From NCBI RefSeq assembly GCF_018812025.1, contig NC_063061.1, forward strand, positions 31,535,655 to 31,599,654: a DNA stretch of 64,000 bases, read 5' to 3'. Within the stretch, counting starts at the first letter, position 1. Each line of letters starts with the position of its first letter. Position numbers and translations under genes: made by a program. Source of the DNA: Megalobrama amblycephala (lineage: Eukaryota > Chordata > Actinopteri > Cypriniformes > Xenocyprididae). Shown here in pieces: positions 58,419-64,000 of the stretch. Below the pieces are notes generated by a model. It saw only the letters and a list, made by a program, of their open reading frames with translations, did not search any database and was not told where the DNA came from.

Positions 58419-59650
58419 TCAACGAACAGGTTCCACTTCAGCGCATAAAGCCCTCGTGGAAGGAGCTCTAGCGGAAGTGATGGTGTCTATGACCGCTTGC
58501 GGGAGATCACTCAGAACCTCCGCGTCCCGTCCAGGGACCACACGTGGAGGTTCCACAGGTCGGGACGTGGGTGCCATAGGGTGCCCCGTCTCTGAGTCAG
58601 GAGGTCCTTCCTCAGAGGAATCGGCCAAGGAGGGGCTGTCGTGAGGAGCATCAGGTCCGAAAACCAGGTCCGAGTGGGCCAATACGGAGCCACTAACAAG
58701 ACCTGCTCCTCGTCCTCCCTGACCTTGCACAGGAGCTGTGCGAGAAGGCTCACTGGGGGAAACGCATATTTGCGCAGACCCGGGGGCCAGCTGTGTGCCA
58801 GGGCATCGGTGCCTGGACACCTGTTCCAGGGGCACTCCTGCCCGCAGGAACGAGGGGTCCGACCACCGGATGAGGGTGCGACGGCAGCTCGGTGTCACGG
58901 GGACACGGAGCGTACCGCGCTGCCACGCCCATCTCGGGACCCGGCCGTGAAGCCAGTGTTGAAGTGGCCTCATATGGAGCAATCTGAGCGGCGTGACCGC
59001 GGCTGCAGATGCCATATGACCCAGGAGCTTCTGAAAAAGTTTCAGTGGGGCCACTGTCCTGCGCTTGAGCGTACTCAGGCAGGTCAACACCGACTGGACG
59101 CGCTCCTCGGTGAGGCGCGCAGTCCGGGCGACGGAGTCTAGCTCAAGACCGAGATAAGAGATCCTCTGCCCGGGGGTGAGTTTGCTCTTGTCCCAGTTGA
59201 CCCGAAGACCCAACCGGCTGAGGTGAGCTACCATGTCCCTGTGTTCGCACAACTGCTCTCGCGAGCCGGCCAGGATCAACCAGTCGTCGAGATAGTTGAG
59301 AATACGAACGCCTTGTTCCTTGAGGGGAACAATGGCCACCTCCGCAACCTTCGTGAAGACGTGGGGTGACAGGGCCAGCCCAAAGGGTAGGACCCTCGAA
59401 CGCAAACCGTAGGAAGGGTCTGAGGCGAGGCAGAAAGTACGCGTCCTTCAGGTCGATCGCTGCAAACCAATCCTGGGGACGGACGCATTCGAAAATGCGC
59501 TTCTGCGTGAGCATCTTGAACGGCAACTTGTGAAGGTACCGGCTCAGGACGCGCAGATCCAGGATTGGCCGTAGCCCACCGCCCTTTTTGGTACAATGAA
59601 GTAGGGGCTGTAAAACCCCGACTTCATATCGGCTGGAGGGACCGGCTTGA
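58419..59650 (-). pseudogene. DIRS reverse transcriptase with deletions and frameshift
   Basis: The N-terminal half (inside the frame 60192-59143) has GGLRPILDLRVLSRYL and DWFAAIDLKDAYF with the first catalytic aspartate; about four codons are missing after DAYF and the frame slips after RFAFEG. The second frame (59405-58419) continues with LPFGLALSPHVFTKV and the YLDD box in ILNYLDDWLILAGS, then GLELDSVARTARLT and the connection region. After VSRHRC most of RNase H is deleted; PYWPTRTWFSDLM follows in another frame (58753-58511). Confidence 0.9.
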
Positions 59651-59890
59651 TTGCATCCTTCGCCAGGAGGACAGCAATCTCCGCCTGGAGAACAGGTGCA
59701 TTGTCCAGTGACACCTGAGTGTAGTGGACACCCCTGAAAACCGGGGGACGCCGGGCGAACTGAATCGCATAGCCGAGTCTGATGGTACGAATGAGCTAGC
59801 TGGACGGGCTGGGGAGTGTTATCCACTCTTCCAGACACCGAGCCAGCGGGACCAAAGGCACCACAGATGCACCGGGGGTGGGGCAGCGAG

Positions 59891-60252
59891 GCAGAGTACG
59901 GGGACCCGACACGGACGGCATGGAAGCAGCCCGGAGTGTGGTCAGACTCTGCGAGGCAGCAGTGCGTATGGGAGACGGCGCACGGGGCGCGGCCTGCACC
60001 ATCACACTGCCACCTGCTGGCGATGTGAGGGGGGGCTGCGCGTGAAAAGGCAGGGCCTCGCACGCTGACAGCCGCCAGCAGAGTACGGGGACCCGACTCG
60101 GACGGCATGGAAGCGGCCCGGAGTGTGGTCAGACTCTGCGAGGTAGCAGTGTGAATGGGAGACGGCACATGGGGTGCGGCCTGAACCACCACACTGGAAC
60201 CTGGATGGTGAAGTGAGAGAGGGCTGAGAGCGGCAAGGCAGGGCCTTGCACA
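59891..60252 (-). repeat. Two tandem copies of about 180-187 bp within the DIRS Gag region
   Basis: CAGAGTACGGGGACCCGACA at 59891 recurs at 60079 with TCGG for ACGG, followed by about 100 nearly identical bases (GGAGTGTGGTCAGACTCTGC and so on). In the minus-strand frame the repeat codes a HTPGxFHAVRVGSPYSA segment twice. The duplication keeps neither copy in one continuous frame. Confidence 0.85.
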
Positions 60253-61404
60253 CTACCAGCCACACCCTCTTGGGACCTGGAGGATCAGATAACAGTTCTA
60301 TTCATGGGTACCGCTGGACTCCAGAGAGCCAGCGGTGGAACAGACCAGAATTCTCCACCCGGCCCTCCTCCGGGGAAAGAACTGTTTACTTCAGCTTCAG
60401 GTCGACATATCCCCAGGACCGCCTCCTGCTAACCAACTGGGTTGGCTGTGGGGGGGAGCGGGCTGGGTTTTAGGCCAGCTTGTGAGATGAGTGCGTTGAG
60501 AAAGTGTACTTTGACAATGACACATCCCAGCAAGACTAGCCAGGGGTGTTTCCGGACCACCACAGTGGACATTGTCTGGCCAGGGGCCTGCGCTATGACC
60601 TGGATCATGCGTAGCTCAACCCTGACTCAGAACTACCCACATGCAATGAGTGCTTTGGCGTACCACAGACTTGCCAGGGGCCAAGACCCATGCAGGGCAG
60701 AGGTGGTGTGCCCGTAGCACTGCCACCCCACCCTAAAGTAGTGAGAGAGAAAAAATAAACTAGATCGGGGAATAAGTGAGGGGACTCCACCTCATTAAAG
60801 GCGCTCGAGTCTCGACCGTGCATCTAGAGCACCAGACAACGTGCAGGGTTGCCATGGCAACGCGCGCTGTCAGCCGGCAGCTCGACGGCACACGGCGCGC
60901 TGAACGCTCAAGCCCTTACGAGAAAGGCGAGACAAACAACGCACCGACGTGGGCATATTCTCATAAGAGAATATGAACCACCCACAAACACAGTCTCAGC
61001 ACGCTAAGCAGACATGAGAGAAGTGATTGTGGCCGTCAATGAGGATAGGAAACGACCGCCTCCAGAAACGCACAGACAGAATGACATCTTGAAAAAGACG
61101 CAGTGTCTGTCTGTGAAGCTCTTTGAGAAGGGGAAGAGTCAGCTCTCTCATGCTGAAGCACACAGGGAGTGACGCGATGTGTTCGGGTACACCACTCCCC
61201 GAACACACCGGGAGGAACCGGCCCAAATCGCAACATACAACTGCGTTTTATATGGGAATTCAGTTGCTGTTAAAACAGCAGTTGAGAGCTTAGCTCAGGC
61301 TCCCCGGGAAGCTCGTGACCTCGCTGTTGTGCCTTAACGCCAACACAAACAGACGCTGAATCTCCAAGGCTGTTTAGTTTCACTCTTGTGAAGTCTGAAG
61401 CTGG

Positions 61405-61618
61405 ACACAACTGTTGGCTCCGAAGCGAAAGACAGAGTGCGATTGCATCTGCTTCCTATTTATATACACCTGTCGGAGGCGGTGCGCATTATGCAAATAT
61501 CGCACGCCAATTCCATTGGCTTGTTTTAGTTCACTCGAAGCTGATAGGGCTCTCTAGCGATATCCCAATTCGTCGGTCACTACTGACGTACGTCGAACGT
61601 GACCGACTGAAAGGGAAC
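61405..61618. repeat. DIRS right inverted terminal repeat plus tail
   Basis: 61405-61580 is the complement of the left terminal repeat; 61581-61618 (TACTGACGTACGTCGAACGT to AAGGGAAC) has no partner at the left end but is present in the internal complementary region. It abuts the receptor TM4 sequence (CTAATCATACAGAAC). Confidence 0.88.
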
Positions 61619-62135
61619 TAATCATACAGAACAAACTGGAGCCAAGGCCCATTGGCCACACAAAAACAGCGCAGATCACTCTATATCTGAGAGGTTTATA
61701 CTTCAGAAAGGTTACAGGATGAACCACTGCTAGGTAATGCTCAACACAGATCAGACACTGAAACAGAGGACGGATGGTGATGGCTAGTCCGAGTGAAAAT
61801 TTCTTCAGTGGCACAAAACTTGGAAACATATGTGACAGTAGAAAGGCCAGAGCAGACAGAGAGAAAACTATCTCACAAACATTGAGATTGAAGTTCAAGA
61901 ACTCTGATGAAACTCCATTTCTTCCCCTGATAATAAGCCACATAACATAAGAGTATGTAGGAACTCCAGACAGTAGATTAAAGCATAGGACAACAATCCG
62001 GAGACCATCCAGTGATGAAACTTCATGTGTTGTGAGGTTGGTAGAAAGATGAGCTTCAGGTGAAGAGAAGTTCCCAGTGGAGTCATTCATCTGTTCACAA
62101 TTGCACACATAAAAATATTCAATGCAACAATGCAC

Positions 62136-63252
62136 TTGTGTAATTTAAATAGAAGTGATAAATACTAAGTAACAAAAAGTAAACATACACTAAAAGTATC
62201 ATAAAATCGTTCTAATTATAAGATAAAATATAGCCTAGATTCATGAAAAATCTTGTATCATTTTGCCATACAATCATGCTCATATCTCCAGTTTACTGTA
62301 GTTTTCAGTATATATCCAGAACCTCAGGACCTGCTGACAGCAACAGAATCACACGTTATTAATGTATCATTCAGGCAAAACATAAAAGAATCAAAAACTT
62401 AAAGAATCCTTTGTCACCTGAATATTGAATGTCTTGAATCAATGAATCAACATAAACTCTAGACTGACTTGACATGCTGTCACAAGCACTTATGTGCTTG
62501 ACTGAATACCACACATTACATAAAATACCAGGTATTTAAATATTTCATGTGGAAAACATGTTAAAAAGTTGAGTAACATTAGAACATTGGTGGAAAATTG
62601 ACATTTGAAAGCTTTTACATCAATGCAAATATTTTGGGATACGATGCACACAAATTAAATCTGGGCTGACACAAGTTTGTGATCTGATGCTTTAATGAGT
62701 GGTACATTTGTGAAAATAATTACCATTGGATACAAACATTTTGGGACATGGAAATATGGTTCAGTGTAAAATTAGACTAATGCGGGGCAGACAGAAGAGA
62801 TTAAATATGAAAAACTGATGTAATACCATTTCATTTTATTGGGAGTGTGTCCGGAGACTGAACAGTATTAAAGTTTAGTACAATACATATATATCAGTTC
62901 AGTATGTTTGAAGAAAACAAAGTTCAGAGTTGGCATCAATATGAGTAACAGAAGAAAGCACAAACAAAACAACCTGGAAACATAAACACTAGTTTAGAGG
63001 CAAATAACAATTCATCTGAAAAACAAGAGTAATGGTAGTAATTTAGATAATTTGATAACACTTTACAATAAGGTTCCATTAGTTGAGGTTAGTTAATGCA
63101 TTACATTAGTTACAGTACTTATTAATCTTTGTTAACATTAGTTAATAAAAATACAACTGTTCAAAAGAACTTTTGATTTTTATAATGCATTAGTAAATGT
63201 TGAGATGTACATGGGAGTTTCTTACACATCAAGAAGTTTCAGTTGTCTATCC
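62136..63252. other. Intergenic sequence with a dispersed repeat
   Basis: AT-rich. 63058-63215 contains CACTTTACAATAAGGTTCCA and TTAGTTAATGCATTACATTA, an abundant fish repeat signature. The remainder shows no gene. Confidence 0.5.
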
Positions 63253-63254
63253 AG

Positions 63255-64000
63255 CTACCTAAAATAACATGTCTTATGATGAGAACTGGCAAGAGAGTTT
63301 TCCAACCCGGTGCAGATAAAGAACAGGCTGAACAAAACAGTCAGAATAAAACAAGCCAATCCTATGGTCCTGTGTATTTCACTATAATTTTGTGAAATAC
63401 TTAAGAATCCCAAGATGATTAGTGGAACAAATATGATAACAAGGCTCAGAGTAGTTATTAGAATTAAATGAAACGCTCTTCTCTTCATGTGGTTTTCTTC
63501 CTCTCTCTCTTTTCTTCTCTCTCCTTGTCCTGACTGCTTCAGAGCTCTGAGAACAGCCACAAGACAAAACAACTGGATGCAGAAGAAGAGGAGAAACTGC
63601 ATTGACAAAAAAACATATAAATGCAATATAGCTGTTTGAACCTAAAGTAAACATGCAGTATAAACAGCATCCAAGAATAATTATCCAAGGCACAGTGCAG
63701 CAGATCACTCTATATCTGAGAGGTTTGAACTTCAGAAAGGTTACAGGATGAACCACTGCCAGGTAACGCTCAACACAGATCAGACATTGAAACAGAGGGA
63801 CGACCTGTGATGCCTAGTGCTACAAGACACTGTGTTACTGTTATGAGACTCTGAGAAACAAATGACAGTAGATTTAACAGACAATACAAACAAAAAGATA
63901 TTTCACAAACAGAGAGATTAAGGTTGAAGAACTCTGATGCAACTCCACTTCCTGTTCCTGTGATGATGAGCCATATAACATAGGAGTGTGTAGGAAGACC
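63255..64000 (-). pseudogene. Receptor pseudogene with at least three frameshifts, cut by the window end
   Basis: Read on the minus strand from 64000: GLPTHSYVIWLIITGTGSG (TM1) and SEFFNLNLSVCEI (TM2) are in one frame. A one-base insertion near 63799 (CGTCCCTCTG for CGTCCTCTG) shifts the frame before ERYLAVVHP. The next frame (63756-63382) covers LKFKPLRYRVICC and TM4, then a T7/A7 run near 63607 shifts it again. The third frame (63626-63255) holds TM5, KRRAFHLILI and TM6. A one-base loss near 63330 puts QPVLYLHRVGKLSC out of frame. More than one independent disruption argues against sequencing error alone. The start codon lies beyond 64000. Confidence 0.9.

Larger units (their letters stand above)
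56828..61618 (-). mobile_element. DIRS-type tyrosine recombinase retrotransposon (4.8 kb, defective)
   Basis: Coding on the minus strand: Gag-like region (about 60.2-61.3 kb), reverse transcriptase (59650-58900), partial RNase H/methyltransferase-like region, then tyrosine recombinase (58193-57781). The ends are inverted repeats of about 180 bp: GTGACCGACGAATTGGGAT at the left and its complement at 61562-61580, with a further 38 bases only on the right. An internal complementary region (57095-57151) joins the two ends' sequences, the hallmark of DIRS circular-intermediate replication. GC content is far above the surroundings. Frameshifts and an internal RNase H deletion make it inactive. Confidence 0.93.
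56680..62090 (-). pseudogene. Receptor pseudogene split by a DIRS retrotransposon
   Basis: The 5' half starts at the ATG at 62090 (MNDSTGNFSSPE; a longer open frame to 62135 also exists) and covers TM1 to TM4, with VPTYSYVMWLI in TM1, CVEHYLAVVHP (H instead of R in the ERY motif) and VWPMGLGSSLF. It then runs into the DIRS right end at 61618. The 3' half, 56827 down to 56680, resumes in late TM6 and TM7 and ends CSF before the stop. Compared with the intact gene at 48225, about 218 bases (residues about 161-233: TM5, third loop, start of TM6) are missing at the insertion point. TM7 also lacks the tyrosine-leucine-histidine after PVL. Not functional. Confidence 0.92.

Noticed and set aside
58641..59141. 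166-codon plus-strand frame
   Set aside because: Antisense shadow of the GC-rich DIRS reverse transcriptase; no independent support.

Overview
The window looks like an accessory, transposon-saturated stretch of a teleost genome, most likely a cyprinid (zebrafish, carp or goldfish type). It is AT-rich and intron-rich, has no bacterial gene organisation, and carries the usual fish repeat fauna: Tc1-like elements, hAT, DIRS tyrosine-recombinase retrotransposons, a Ty3/Gypsy element, 5'-truncated LINEs, TTAA- and TA-flanked MITEs, and GATA/GGAT microsatellites. The species call is inference from repeat style, not from a marker gene.

The only convincing host gene family is an array of intronless-CDS rhodopsin-class (class A) receptors of one subfamily, recognised by an ERYLAVVHPVTFLK motif at the TM3/ICL2 boundary. 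I find eight loci: two intact (13750-14601 plus; 48225-49079 minus) and six broken. The broken ones are an N-terminal stub at 20153; 26676-27311, cut by a hAT end; 28336-28866, with an internal deletion; 34344-36771, frameshifted and hit by a LINE; 56680-62090, split by a DIRS element; and 63255-64000, with at least three frameshifts and running off the window. The family lacks the usual TM3 cysteine, has E for the TM2 aspartate and QPxxY for NPxxY. Its ligand is unknown.

Layout. 1-6771: a near-identical 3.08 kb direct duplication with a promoter-like module but no convincing coding gene. 6772-10250: exon-like pieces of an unidentified minus-strand gene with a CpG-containing first exon. About 12224-20248 and 28767-38309: two arms of a large inverted duplication. 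Each carries a receptor, a solo LTR, a minisatellite, MITEs and a Gypsy LTR. They surround an 8.5 kb spacer (20249-28766) that holds a hAT element with other transposons nested inside it, plus two more receptor relics. 37950-45642: the Gypsy element at the outer end of arm 2, with both LTRs and a 5 bp target duplication, whose pol core is missing and replaced by nested palindromic elements. 45643-49983: a TTAA MITE and the third receptor module. 49984-56640: LINE fragment, long inverted-repeat element and MITEs. 56680-62090: receptor pseudogene split by a 4.8 kb DIRS element. 62136-64000: flank and a last receptor pseudogene.

Shared versus private insertions in the two arms give a relative chronology. 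The Gypsy LTR, the solo LTR, the MITEs and the minisatellite predate the inverted duplication. The 967 bp TTAA element in arm 1 and the LINE in arm 2 came afterwards, each with an empty site visible in another copy. The region reads as birth-and-death evolution of a receptor family driven by transposons. No operon-like or CRISPR system is present.
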